From Tumebacillus avium (GTDB taxonomy: Bacteria; Bacillota; Bacilli; Tumebacillales; Tumebacillaceae), in NCBI RefSeq assembly GCF_002162355.1, contig NZ_CP021434.1:5014001-5078000 (forward strand): a DNA stretch of 64,000 nt, given 5' to 3'. The notes beneath the pieces were generated by a model, which searched no databases, had not been told where the DNA came from, and saw only the letters and a program-made list of their open reading frames with translations. Below, in pieces: positions 17,304-25,972 of this stretch. Each line of letters starts with the position of its first letter. Position 1 is the stretch's first letter. Made by a program: the position numbers and the translations under genes.

Positions 17304-17770
17304 GCCCATTCTCCTTTCAGCCTGCCCTGCTCATACGCAGAGCGGTAATAGCGGTAGACCACAGCGATCGACAGGTAGATCACGATGTCAGATAACAGCG
17401 ACAGCCAGAGCGACCACCACATGTGGTGCTGCATGTTGCCCAGCCGCATCGTCAGCCATTCAAAGAGGATCGCCGGGATCATCCAGAACACGGCCCGCTT
17501 CAAAATCTGTTTCCATCGCTCGGGCAGGTTTTGACAAAACAGATACGCGACGACCGGATAGATGCCAAAATCGAGCAGCAGCGGAATCGTATACAAGGCA
17601 TGGGGCAGCCCGGAATACGACCACAGTTGGTAGTGCACCATCATCAGATCGGTCAACAAGCCTAAAAAGCTGGTAAAGATGCAAACAGGATACAGCTCCC
17701 GGACGCGGGACTTGTCCGCTTTGATGAAAAACCATAGCCAGCAAAATGCAAATACCAGCACAAAATACAA
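17300..17770 (-). CDS. CBO0543-like integral membrane protein, paralogue 1 (156 aa)
   Basis: A TTG start at 17770 is set by AGGAGGA 6-7 bases upstream; the open frame extends further but without a ribosome site. About five hydrophobic segments, with a charged KADKSRVRELYP loop after the first helix and LLTDLMMVHYQLWSY in the second/third. This is the layout of the uncharacterised CBO0543 family of Bacilli and Clostridia. It overlaps the alcohol dehydrogenase start by four bases and is divergent from two related membrane genes. No catalytic residues are apparent. Family assignment is by eye. Confidence 0.65.
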   Translation of the reverse strand: MYFVLVFAFCWLWFFIKADKSRVRELYPVCIFTSFLGLLTDLMMVHYQLWSYSGLPHALYTIPLLLDFGIYPVVAYLFCQNLPERWKQILKRAVFWMIPAILFEWLTMRLGNMQHHMWWSLWLSLLSDIVIYLSIAVVYRYYRSAYEQGRLKGEWA

Positions 17771-17843
17771 GTCAACTCCTCCTTGATTCGTGCTAATGGA
17801 TTGAATACCAACAGGGAATAGTAGAAGCAGGAGGTTTTGTTCT

Positions 17844-18314
17844 ATGGCAGTATTCCTGTTTGTAAGTATCGCCATACTTGTCTTTTGGGGCTTCGCTGAC
17901 AAAGGGCGGTTTCGCGCTATGTTTCCCGTTTGGATGAGCGCCATCTTTGTGCGTTTTCTGGATCACTACATTGTAATTGACTGGTTTAAATTGTGGGTGC
18001 TGCACGGTCAAGGGTGGCGCATGATCTGGATTCCGATGCTCGCCAACATCACGATCTGGCCGATCGCAGCTTATCTCTATATTCAATATCTTCCGAAATC
18101 TAGAAACTTCTTCCGCCTGCTGCTGCACACGCTTCCTTACGTGGTCGTGATGTCCGGTTATTTGCAAATTCTTACGTACTTAAAAGTCTTCGATATGCAA
18201 AAAGGATGGACGATCTGGCATACGTTCGTAAACCTGTTTTTCTATTTTTATATGATGTATGGGATCTATCGTTGGCAGACCCATCCTGTGCGGGGAGGCG
18301 TTACGAATGTCTAA
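17844..18314 (+). CDS. CBO0543-like integral membrane protein, paralogue 2 (156 aa)
   Basis: ATG at 17844 with AGGAGG 10 bases upstream. It has the same length and plan as the divergent protein: helix, FADKGRFRAMFPVW loop, FLDHYIVIDWFKLW, then helices through PYVVVMSGYLQIL. It overlaps the next gene by 8 bases (ATGTCTAA), so the two are coupled. Function unknown; sequence similarity to the paralogue suggests local duplication and divergence. Confidence 0.65.
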   Translation: MAVFLFVSIAILVFWGFADKGRFRAMFPVWMSAIFVRFLDHYIVIDWFKLWVLHGQGWRMIWIPMLANITIWPIAAYLYIQYLPKSRNFFRLLLHTLPYVVVMSGYLQILTYLKVFDMQKGWTIWHTFVNLFFYFYMMYGIYRWQTHPVRGGVTNV

Positions 18315-18870
18315 ATCCACTCCCTCGTATGAGGATTTGTATCAGAAGCAGGTGGAGCTCAAAGAGGTTGACATCGCGCACTGGAAACATGATGACGTGT
18401 TTTCCGTTAACTGGTGGATCCTGCTGCTGGTGATGCTGACCGCGTGGACAATCTGCTGGAAGATCGTTGACCGCAAGCGGTTGGTGCCCGTCTTGCTGTA
18501 CGGCGCGTTTGCAGCGCTTAGTTCTTCGTTTTTGGACGTGCTGGGGACTTCGGTAGCCTTATGGGGCTATCCCGACCGCCTCGTCCCTTTGATTCCGCCT
18601 TTTTTTATTTTTGACTTTGTCACCTTGCCGGTCGTTCTCTTGTGGGTTTACCAGAAGTACGGGGATTGGAAACGCTTTCTCATCGCCGCCACCATCGTCT
18701 CTGCCAGCTTCGCGTTTGGCTTTGAGCCGTTTCTGGAATGGCGCGGCATGTACCGCTTGCATCACTGGGAGTACTACTATTCCTTTCCGATCTATATCGT
18801 GTTTGCTTCCGTCATCAAAAAGGTGGTCGATCTGGTCGTCGCGACACAAAAAAAGCACGCCCCTCACTAG
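18307..18870 (+). CDS. CBO0543-like integral membrane protein, paralogue 3 (187 aa)
   Basis: The ATG at 18307 has GGGGAGG (18292-18298) upstream and is preferred over an in-frame ATG at 18259 lying inside the previous gene. The N-terminal 35 residues are cytosolic and charged (YEDLYQKQVELKEVD). Then five hydrophobic segments with KIVDRKRLVPVLLYG and SFLDVLGTSVALWGYPDRL, matching the family pattern of paralogues 1 and 2. The stop codon TAG (18868-18870) lies inside the shared convergent terminator. Function unknown. Confidence 0.65.
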   Translation: MSKSTPSYEDLYQKQVELKEVDIAHWKHDDVFSVNWWILLLVMLTAWTICWKIVDRKRLVPVLLYGAFAALSSSFLDVLGTSVALWGYPDRLVPLIPPFFIFDFVTLPVVLLWVYQKYGDWKRFLIAATIVSASFAFGFEPFLEWRGMYRLHHWEYYYSFPIYIVFASVIKKVVDLVVATQKKHAPH

Positions 18871-18887
18871 AGGGACGTGCTTTTTTT
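18848..18887. terminator. Bidirectional terminator embedded in the stop codons of two convergent genes
   Basis: AAAAAAAGCACG-CCCT / AGGG-CGTGCTTTTTTT stem with one mismatch. It contains the plus-strand stop TAG at 18868-18870 and the minus-strand stop TAG at 18869-18867 in the loop, so both 3' ends are coding and terminating at once. Confidence 0.85.
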
Positions 18888-20267
18888 AACGAACGGATAG
18901 AAGATCAGACCGACGAGGAGCATGCCGACACCAAGCAGGAAAGTCTTCATGTCGGACGTGCCGGCGTAGATCACCCATGCCGAGTAGACGGTGGCGAAAA
19001 ACGCGATCAAAAAGTCGGTCGTGCGGCTTCTGGACTGCCCTTGGTACGATTCGCCTGTGACGGTCAGCTTCAATTGATAAAGCGACGCGATCACGTACGG
19101 CACCAGGTAGGACAATGTCGCGACGGTGATCACAAAGCCAAATGCTCCGGCGACGCTTTCTGAGATCGTCGAGAAGATAAACACCTGCGACAACAGGTTG
19201 GAGACGATCAGCGAATTGCGCGGCGCGCCTTTTTTGTTTTCTTTCAGGAAGAAGCGCGGGAACATGCCCTGCTTCGCCGCTTGGAACGGCACTTCGGAAG
19301 ACAGCATGATCCAGCCGATCATCGAACCGGCCAGCGAAATCAGACCGAGGATCGCCATCAAGGATGAGCCCGGCGTGCCGACGACCGACATCAGCGCGTC
19401 GACGAGCGGTTTTTCGGTGGCCATCAACTGGTCTTGGGTCAGCGCGCCCATCGTCAGCACGGTGATGCCCATATAGATGATCAGGGCGACGACCAGACCG
19501 GTGATCGTCGCTTTTTTCACGTCCGACTGCTTGCGGGCGCGGGACGAGAAGACGACCGCCGATTCGACGCCAACAAACGCCCACAGGGTGGAGATCGCAG
19601 CGCCGTTGATCTGGCCGAACAAGGAGACCGCTTCTTGGGTCCCTTCCACTACGCGCGGCTGCACGAGCGGCAGGATGTTCGCTTTTTGGAACGCGAACAG
19701 AGCGGCAATGATGAAGAACAGGAAGCCAAGCACTTTCGCAGCCGTCGCCAGGAAGTTGACTTTGCCGGCCCCTTCCACGCCGCGCAGCACCAGCGTGTGG
19801 ATCAGCCAGAGCATCGCCGTGCAGACGAGGAAGGTGATGAAGTTGCCCGTCTTGACTGCGTACGAGCCGATCTGGAACAGTTCGGCCTGCGAAGTCATCA
19901 CCGGGAAGAACGTCGACAAGTACGAAGCAAACGTGGTGATGATCGCCACATTCCCCGTCGCGTTGGCCAGCCAATAGCCCCAGGCGACGATGTAGCCGGA
20001 CAGACGCGACCGGCCGGTGCCTGCGCGAAACATCGCGCGCGCATACATCTGCGGGCCGCCGTTTAACTCCGGCTTGCGCAGCGACAGGTTGCCGAACACC
20101 AGCGCCGTCAGCAGCACGCCGATCCCGGTGATCACCCAAGCGGACAAGACGCCCGCCGGGGATGCTTCCAGCGCCAGGTTATGCGGTAACATAAAGATCC
20201 CGGAGCCGACCATGTTCCCGATGACGAGCGCGGTCAGCACCCAAAATCCAAGCTTGTTTTTTGACAT
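18867..20267 (-). CDS. APC-family amino acid permease, predicted lysine transporter (466 aa)
   Basis: Twelve predicted membrane helices, with the APC signature ALVIGNMVGSGIFMLP at the N-terminus and NGGPQMYARAMF in the helix 2-3 region, like basic amino acid/polyamine antiporters. The ATG at 20267 is preferred; AAAGGAGG lies 11-12 bases upstream. Substrate specificity is argued from regulation: the leader contains a lysine riboswitch followed by a terminator, so expression should fall when lysine is abundant. That fits a lysine importer better than an arginine/ornithine or cadaverine antiporter. Its 3' end is convergent with the CBO0543-like gene. The 12-helix fold and riboswitch are seen; lysine uptake is inferred. 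Confidence 0.85.
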   Translation of the reverse strand: MSKNKLGFWVLTALVIGNMVGSGIFMLPHNLALEASPAGVLSAWVITGIGVLLTALVFGNLSLRKPELNGGPQMYARAMFRAGTGRSRLSGYIVAWGYWLANATGNVAIITTFASYLSTFFPVMTSQAELFQIGSYAVKTGNFITFLVCTAMLWLIHTLVLRGVEGAGKVNFLATAAKVLGFLFFIIAALFAFQKANILPLVQPRVVEGTQEAVSLFGQINGAAISTLWAFVGVESAVVFSSRARKQSDVKKATITGLVVALIIYMGITVLTMGALTQDQLMATEKPLVDALMSVVGTPGSSLMAILGLISLAGSMIGWIMLSSEVPFQAAKQGMFPRFFLKENKKGAPRNSLIVSNLLSQVFIFSTISESVAGAFGFVITVATLSYLVPYVIASLYQLKLTVTGESYQGQSRSRTTDFLIAFFATVYSAWVIYAGTSDMKTFLLGVGMLLVGLIFYPFVKKSTSL

Positions 20268-20311
20268 TTCAATTCTTTCCTCCTTTAACGTAACAAAGGA
20301 AGGTGGGCAAT

Positions 20312-20334
20312 AAAAAAACACCGCTTTACGGTGT
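20312..20334 (-). terminator. Regulatory terminator of the lysine riboswitch
   Basis: On the minus strand ACACCG-TAAAG-CGGTGT is followed by seven U residues, placed between aptamer and permease start. It is the expected expression platform. Confidence 0.85.
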
Positions 20335-20359
20335 ACTTTTTACGATACCCGCACCTAGC

Positions 20360-20565
20360 GCCTTTGTTGGAAATAGCTCTCCACGGGAAGTTGGCAGCTT
20401 TCCCGTGACAGTTCCGGCCCTCTTCGAGTCCGGCCCCAGCCTCCTGCCGCAAAGACGGCAGAACACTTCGGCGATGCTTCCTTTCCACAGCGTTCACAGG
20501 TGTCTTTGCACCTCCCGCCGCGTACTGATCAGCTTCGCAACCTCTACCCCACCTGATAGATGAGG
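20360..20565 (-). promoter_or_regulatory. Lysine riboswitch (L box)
   Basis: The roughly 330-base leader of the permease carries, on the minus strand and in order, the lysine-aptamer landmarks: GGTAGAGGTTGCG, AGTACG, GGAAAGG with CGCCGAAG, GGCTGGGGCCGG, ACTGTCACGGGAAA, and the closing GTGGAGAGCTAT that pairs back to GGTAG. This order and these core sequences match the five-way-junction L box of lysC leaders. The terminator follows directly. Exact ends are approximate. Confidence 0.9.
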
Positions 20566-20592
20566 GACTATGAAGTTTACACAACGAGATTT

Positions 20593-20622
20593 AGTATACG
20601 GATCGACTGTCATCATGGTCAA
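20593..20622 (-). promoter_or_regulatory. Sigma-A promoter of the lysine riboswitch/permease transcript
   Basis: On the minus strand TTGACC (20622-20617) and TATACT (20598-20593) are separated by 18 bases, roughly 30 bases upstream of the aptamer. Confidence 0.8.
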
Positions 20623-20640
20623 GGACTAATTTTTGACAAA

Positions 20641-20668
20641 CAAAAACTGCCGGTCATGTGACCGGCAG
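20641..20668 (-). terminator. Terminator overlapping the histidine kinase stop codon
   Basis: Near-perfect 10-bp palindrome CTGCCGGTCA/TGACCGGCAG (20647-20668) containing the TGA, followed on the minus strand by TTTTTGTTTGT. Confidence 0.8.
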
Positions 20669-22447
20669 CAGCAGATCGATCGTCGTGCCAACGCCAACGA
20701 CGCTGGTGATGTTGAGCTTGCCGCCATGGTCTTCGATGATCTTGAAAGACACCATCAGGCCAAGCCCCGTGCCTTTTTCTTTCGTCGAAAAAAACGGGTC
20801 GCCCAGTTTTTGCAGCTGCTCTTCCGACATGCCGTTCCCCTGATCGACCAATCGCAGCCGGATCTGATCGGCTCCGAAAGAGGCGAGTTCGATCGTCAGT
20901 TCGCCGCCGTCCGGCATCGCTTCGATGGCATTTTGCAGCAGGTTGAGCAGCACTTGCTTGATCTGATTCTCTTCGATAAATACATCCGGCACCGGCTCAA
21001 ACCGCATCCGAATCCGCACATCGTGCAAGTTCGCCTCCGGTTCGAGCAGCGTGATGATCAGCAGGAGTATCTGTTCCAGGCTGGCCGGCCGGAATTCAGC
21101 CAATTGCGGCTTGGCCAGCAGCAGGAACTCGCCGACGATCAGGTTGGCGCGGTCCAGTTCGGAGAGGATGACATCGTAGTACTCGACGTTGTGCTGCGCC
21201 CGCTCTTTGAGCAGTTGGGTGAAGCCTTTGATCGCCGTGAGCGGATTGCGAATCTCATGGGCGATCCCGGCTGCCAGCTGACCGATGGCGGTCAGTTTAT
21301 CGGAACGGTGCAGGAGCTCTTGCGTCCGCCTCTGTTCGGTGATGTCTTTGGCGATCAAATAGGCGCCGAGGATGCGTCCGTCCACGATCAGCGGCACATT
21401 GGTCACGAGCAGGGAGATCTCCGAGCCGTTGCCCAGCCGGACATTACACTCATAATTCGGCGTTTCCCCTTCCAGCGACTCTTGCAGACGATCCCCGATC
21501 AGGCGGACCGTCTCCGGGTCGTCGATCCACTTGTACAAGTTGCCAAGCATCTCGTCCCGCCTGAGGCCCAACATCAGTTCTGCCGCACCGTTTGCGTCGA
21601 TCACGCTGCCTTCCAAGTCGATCGAAAAGACGGCGTACGGGTTGTGCGCAAACAGCGAGCGAAAGCGCTGTTCCGACATGCGCGCGCTGTGCATGGCGGC
21701 CCGACGGTCAATCAGTGCGCCCAGCAGGACGAGAAATTGAATCAAAAGCGCTGCGATGCCGAGTGAAAAAGCAAGCAAAATGCCGTCACTGGACGTCACA
21801 TGATGCGTGTTTGACCTGGCGGCTGGATGCATGTTGAAGCCGATCTGTTGAACATAGTGTACAGATGCAACAGCAAAGCCCATCAGCACGGCCGAGATGA
21901 TTTTGTGTGGACGTTTGCCGAGGCGTTTCCGTTCCTGATACCGAAAAGCAAACAGGAAGATCGCATACAAGACAGGTGTCGCATAGAGCAAGGTAAAGGC
22001 GGCTGCCTTTAGATCATATGGTAAGTGATCGCCGGCCTGCACAGCCTGCAGACACAAGAAGCTGGTGAGAATCGTTCCCCCTGCATAGATCAAAGCGGCG
22101 AGCAAGAAGCGGAATTTGCTGTTCCCTTTGCGCCGTTTGACCAAACAGAGCACAAGAAAAGAGCTGAGAACCGCCATAAGCATCGAGAGTCCCAGCTTCC
22201 AGAAGTCATATGAATCGGACATCGGCACATTGCAGGCTAAGAGCCCGATCAAATGCACCGTCCATGTGCCAAATCCCATCGCTGCCGCTCCTGCCAGCAT
22301 CCACATGCGGCAGAGCTTGCCGCTGCTGGCCGCCACCCGCTCGCTCAAATCGATGACAGCGTACGCGGAAATCATGGCGATCTGAACGGTCAGCAACATC
22401 AGAGACACATTGTACATGCCTAAAAATCGTACCAACGCTTCTTCCAT
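20654..22447 (-). CDS. Orphan sensor histidine kinase: MHYT-type 7TM sensor, PAS, HisKA, HATPase (597 aa)
   Basis: The ATG at 22447 follows GGGGGA with 6-base spacing. The N-terminal 240 residues contain about seven membrane helices with WTVHLIG and SVHYVQQIG, the degenerate repeated motifs of an MHYT sensor proposed to bind metal or gas. A PAS domain follows (RFRSLFAHNPYAVFSID, about residues 265-380), then H-box GIAHEIRNPLTAIKG with the phosphorylated His near 405, N-box NLLQNAIEAM, and G-boxes DQGNGM and GTGLGLMV. No response regulator is adjacent, as is usual for Kin-type kinases feeding the sporulation phosphorelay; Spo0F as target is inference. Confidence 0.9.
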   Translation of the reverse strand: MEEALVRFLGMYNVSLMLLTVQIAMISAYAVIDLSERVAASSGKLCRMWMLAGAAAMGFGTWTVHLIGLLACNVPMSDSYDFWKLGLSMLMAVLSSFLVLCLVKRRKGNSKFRFLLAALIYAGGTILTSFLCLQAVQAGDHLPYDLKAAAFTLLYATPVLYAIFLFAFRYQERKRLGKRPHKIISAVLMGFAVASVHYVQQIGFNMHPAARSNTHHVTSSDGILLAFSLGIAALLIQFLVLLGALIDRRAAMHSARMSEQRFRSLFAHNPYAVFSIDLEGSVIDANGAAELMLGLRRDEMLGNLYKWIDDPETVRLIGDRLQESLEGETPNYECNVRLGNGSEISLLVTNVPLIVDGRILGAYLIAKDITEQRRTQELLHRSDKLTAIGQLAAGIAHEIRNPLTAIKGFTQLLKERAQHNVEYYDVILSELDRANLIVGEFLLLAKPQLAEFRPASLEQILLLIITLLEPEANLHDVRIRMRFEPVPDVFIEENQIKQVLLNLLQNAIEAMPDGGELTIELASFGADQIRLRLVDQGNGMSEEQLQKLGDPFFSTKEKGTGLGLMVSFKIIEDHGGKLNITSVVGVGTTIDLLLPVT

Positions 22448-22523
22448 TTCATTCCCCCATACACAAGATCTGGTATCCCCCATATTCTACAAGGATACGT
22501 CAGCACCTTCCGATCAACTAAAC

Positions 22524-22556
22524 AAATAGCCCCGGACAATGTCCGGGGCTGCCTGT
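22524..22556 (-). terminator. Terminator of the M14 carboxypeptidase gene
   Basis: Perfect 10-bp stem AGCCCCGGAC/GTCCGGGGCT (22528-22537 with 22541-22550), 3-base loop, followed on the minus strand by ATTTGTTT. Confidence 0.8.
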
Positions 22557-22570
22557 TTGTTCAGCAACTT

Positions 22571-24937
22571 TTATTCATAAATGGCATTCGACAAGAGACG
22601 GAACAGATAGTCGGTGTGATCGCGGAATCCGGCTTCGAGGCCGATCAAAGTCACCGCTTTGGACGGATCATGCACGATGACCGGCTGGCCCTGTGCGCCG
22701 CTGCTGTTGCGCCAGTGCCCGGCGAGGAAGAATCCGCTCTCATTGGCATAGGAGGCATCCACCGCGTAGCCTGCCGTGTTGGTGTACCAGACCGGGCGGT
22801 AGACAAACCCGATGTCGGATGCCCCGTAGCCTGCGGTCAGCGGCGAAGACGCATAGTTGACTTTGACGATCCCGTTGGAGTTGGAAGCGCCGACGTTGAC
22901 GCCGACGGTGGTCAGGCCCAGCGTCTTCGCAGCTAGCGAACCACCTGCGCCAACCGCGATGTATTTGCCGCCGCCGCTGACAAACGCGTTGACGTTCGCT
23001 TTGAATTTGGCCAGCTCATCTGCCGACTGCAAGCCAAATTCGGCGTTGGCGACGCTGTTCGAAGTGGCGATCAATCGCTCCGTGCCGCTGTAGATCAGCG
23101 CATCGTAGCCGGACAGACCTGCAGACGCCACTTCGCGCGGATGCAGTTCAGTAACGTCAAAGCCGAGTCGCTGCAAGGCGAGCTTGGTGCCGGAGTGGGA
23201 CTGGCCTTTGTTCATGCCGCCGTCTTTGACCATGGCGATCTGCAGCGTCTCCAACGTTTTCGCGTCGGTCGGAACGGCTGCCGTCTGCAAGGTGAGGCCG
23301 GACGCTTTGACGAGCGCGGGCAGCACCGCTGCCTGTTTGACATAGAAGTTGCCGGCCGTGTCGCGCTTGATGTCCACGCCTTGCTGCAGCAGTTCGTTGG
23401 CGAGGTGCACCGCTTGGACCGAGGAGTTCGGGATGAGGTACGGGCCTTTGCCGATCAGCGCGCCTGTAGTGTCGACCGATTTGACTTTGCCTGTTTGGAC
23501 GCTGAAAGCTGTATGCACCGGATCGGCTGCAAAGCCCCACAGCTCCGGCAGGCTCCACGCGGAGATGTCGTACATCGCCGGGGTGTCGGCCGAGATGTCT
23601 TCGCCGTCCCAGAGCATGGTGTTGGCGAGGCCTGCTTTCGCCTGGTCCATCGGCACGATGTAGGTGCCGGCCGGGTATTGTTTGCCGCTTACGGTGAACG
23701 CCTTTTTCGCCTGCTCGACTTCGATGTCGTTTTGCAGCAGGTGGTTGACCGCTTTTTCGGTCACCGTCGGGTCGGCGCTTTTCGGCAGGATGTAGGCGTT
23801 CGGGAAGAAGCCCTCTTGATGGAACGGATGGTCAAAGTTGATGCCGCGCTTGAACACTTCGATCTGGTCGGTCAGCATCGCTTTTTTGTTTTGGGTGGCG
23901 TACTTCAGCGCGCCCATCACCGCGTCATATTGCCAGCGCACGCCGTCCCAGTCGTTGGTCGGCGCTTCCAGCGTGTAGCCGTAGGAGCCGTGGTACATCG
24001 CATACATCGGCGTGAAGATCGGCGGATAGTCATCCCAGCCAAACGAATCGTCACGCTGCGGGATGTAGACACTGGAAAGGTCTTTGTAGTTGGCGCTGTA
24101 CTGGTTTTTGTTGGAGAGGATCTCCCTTTCCATCGCTTCCGCTTGGTCGACCGACCATTTGGAGAAGAGGTCGTATTCGTAGTTCGGGTTGTGCGGCGGC
24201 GTGCACGGTTCGATCAGGCCAAGCTGGCTGGACGAGTTTTTCACATAGCCGTGCATGTCGAGGAACACCATCGGGTTCCATTCGGTGATCAGATCGACCG
24301 TCTGCTGCGTCTCCGGCTGGGACTGGGTGATAAAGTCGCGGTTGAGGTCGATGCCGTTGCCGTTGAAGCGGGTGCCGTCGAAGCGACCGTCCGGGTTGGC
24401 GACAACGTTGAAGATCAGGATGTTGTTGGCGAGGATCTCCTGGGTCATCGCATCGTTTTGCAGCGCGAAACGCTCGATCAGCTGCAGCACAGCGTCGGTG
24501 CCGACAAATTCGGTGCCGTGAATCGAGCCGTTGATCATGACCGGCACTTTGAAATCTTCGTGCTTTTCAACCCAGGACTGCGCCTTTTCCGGGTTCTTAA
24601 ACATCTGTTTGCGCAGGGCTTGGTAGTAGCCGTATTTGCCTTTTGCCTGCGGGTCGGAGATGGTGACGGTGTACAGGTCGCGGCCTTGCGAGGATTGTCC
24701 GCTCACTTTGACGGTGACGCGGTTGCTTTGTTTGGCCAAGTCCTGGAGCTTTTGCCCAAGCAGGCTATATTTAACGAAATCGTAGTTTTGCTGATTGAAC
24801 AGGCTGCCGGTAGTCTCTTGGGTTTCATATGCGTTGACGTTGGTCCACGCTTGCGCCGGGTTGTAGGCGTTGACAGCATAGGGGGTGGCGGTGATCAGGG
24901 ACAGGCCAAGTGCGCCTGCGAGTGCTTTTTTCATCAT
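22571..24937 (-). CDS. Secreted M14 zinc carboxypeptidase with C-terminal amidotransferase-like domain (788 aa)
   Basis: ATG at 24937 with GGGAGG 9 bases upstream. A signal peptide (MMKKALAGALGLSLITATPYAVNA) exports the protein. M14 zinc ligands are seen in NGSIHGTE (HxxE) and the later His of FLDMHGY; DLNRDF and the catalytic Glu of YTLEAPTND fit the family. After about residue 430 a second region (FDVTELH, YDALIYSG, FVSGGGKYIAVGAGG, LIGLEAGFRDH) looks like a class-I glutamine-amidotransferase/DJ-1-like fold without an obvious catalytic Cys. This two-part architecture is known in large secreted Bacillales M14 peptidases. Likely role: extracellular peptide scavenging. Divergent from the transaminase operon. 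Confidence 0.88.
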   Translation of the reverse strand: MMKKALAGALGLSLITATPYAVNAYNPAQAWTNVNAYETQETTGSLFNQQNYDFVKYSLLGQKLQDLAKQSNRVTVKVSGQSSQGRDLYTVTISDPQAKGKYGYYQALRKQMFKNPEKAQSWVEKHEDFKVPVMINGSIHGTEFVGTDAVLQLIERFALQNDAMTQEILANNILIFNVVANPDGRFDGTRFNGNGIDLNRDFITQSQPETQQTVDLITEWNPMVFLDMHGYVKNSSSQLGLIEPCTPPHNPNYEYDLFSKWSVDQAEAMEREILSNKNQYSANYKDLSSVYIPQRDDSFGWDDYPPIFTPMYAMYHGSYGYTLEAPTNDWDGVRWQYDAVMGALKYATQNKKAMLTDQIEVFKRGINFDHPFHQEGFFPNAYILPKSADPTVTEKAVNHLLQNDIEVEQAKKAFTVSGKQYPAGTYIVPMDQAKAGLANTMLWDGEDISADTPAMYDISAWSLPELWGFAADPVHTAFSVQTGKVKSVDTTGALIGKGPYLIPNSSVQAVHLANELLQQGVDIKRDTAGNFYVKQAAVLPALVKASGLTLQTAAVPTDAKTLETLQIAMVKDGGMNKGQSHSGTKLALQRLGFDVTELHPREVASAGLSGYDALIYSGTERLIATSNSVANAEFGLQSADELAKFKANVNAFVSGGGKYIAVGAGGSLAAKTLGLTTVGVNVGASNSNGIVKVNYASSPLTAGYGASDIGFVYRPVWYTNTAGYAVDASYANESGFFLAGHWRNSSGAQGQPVIVHDPSKAVTLIGLEAGFRDHTDYLFRLLSNAIYE

Positions 24938-25123
24938 GGTGTAGGTCCTCCCTTATCTGGATGCAAGGTTATGCATTATTTTTGTATAGTTATTCATCGG
25001 CTTTGATAAGTATACATACATGTACAGCAGAGGGCAAGGTTTTTTTCGATGGAAGATGCAGGAGTTCGAAGAGTTGCCCCGAAGAGGTTTGATAGATTAA
25101 GCAGTTTGAGGAGGTTATTTAAG

Positions 25124-25969
25124 ATGGCGATTGGCTTTATTAACGGTGAATGGATTCCGGTCGATCAAGCGGTGCTGCCGATTGACGAGCGCGGTCATAA
25201 CTTTGGCGACGGCGTCTATGAAGTGATCCGTGTCTACCAAGGCGCGCCGTTTAAGATGCGCGAACACTTGGTGCGTTTGGAGAAAAGTGCGGAAGCGATC
25301 CTGCTGACGATGAACTATACGATTGAAGAGCTGGAAGCGCTGATCGCAGAAGGCTTGGCGAAGACCGGCCTGCAGGAGGCATCGGTGTATCTGCAAGTCA
25401 CCCGCGGGATTGCCAAGCGCGTGCATCTGTTCCCGGATGTGCCGGCTTCGACGACGATGACGATTCGCGAAGCTGCCGACATTTCCGATGCGGTGCGTGA
25501 AAAAGGCGTCAATGTGACGCTGGTCGACGATGAGCGCTGGAAGAACTGCTTCATCAAGTCGCTCAACCTGCTGCCGAACGTGGTGGCCAAGCAGAAGGCG
25601 AAAGATGCCGGGTATTATGAAGCGGTGTTTGTGCGCGACGGCGTGGTGCTGGAAGGTTCGAGCTGCAACATCTTCCTCGTCAAAGACGGCGTGTTGATCA
25701 CACCGCCTGCGAACCGCTATATCTTGCATGGGATTACCCGTGCGACGCTGCTCGATATTGCCAAGGAGATCGGCGTGAGCGTTGAGGAGAAGGAGTTTGG
25801 CACCGACTTGCTCTTGGCGGCGGATGAGGCGTTTATGACTTCGACGTCGATGGAAGTGATGCCGGTGGTGGAAGTGGACGGCAAGAAGATCGGCAACGGC
25901 AAGCCGGGCGAAATTTCGATGAAGCTCTTGAAGAACTACCGCGCGAAATTCCAGCACATCGGAGTGTAA
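25124..25969 (+). CDS. dat: D-amino-acid transaminase (281 aa)
   Basis: PLP-dependent class IV aminotransferase that interconverts D-alanine and 2-oxoglutarate with pyruvate and D-glutamate, supplying D-Glu and D-Ala for wall synthesis. ATG at 25124 has GAGGAGG 8-9 bases upstream; the frame opens earlier without a ribosome site. Seen: DERGHNFGDGVYEVIRVY at the N-terminus, the PLP lysine in FIKSLNLLPNVVAKQKA, EGSSCNIF, and ILHGITR. The SLNLLPN context and length favour D-amino-acid over branched-chain aminotransferase. Three bases separate it from the P1 aminopeptidase gene. Confidence 0.85.
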   Translation: MAIGFINGEWIPVDQAVLPIDERGHNFGDGVYEVIRVYQGAPFKMREHLVRLEKSAEAILLTMNYTIEELEALIAEGLAKTGLQEASVYLQVTRGIAKRVHLFPDVPASTTMTIREAADISDAVREKGVNVTLVDDERWKNCFIKSLNLLPNVVAKQKAKDAGYYEAVFVRDGVVLEGSSCNIFLVKDGVLITPPANRYILHGITRATLLDIAKEIGVSVEEKEFGTDLLLAADEAFMTSTSMEVMPVVEVDGKKIGNGKPGEISMKLLKNYRAKFQHIGV

Positions 25970-25972
25970 ACG

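Noticed and set aside
20340-20570. T-box leader as alternative to the lysine riboswitch
   Set aside because: No T-box sequence (TGGNACCGCG type) is present; the CGCCGAAG and GGTAGAGG core elements belong to the L box.
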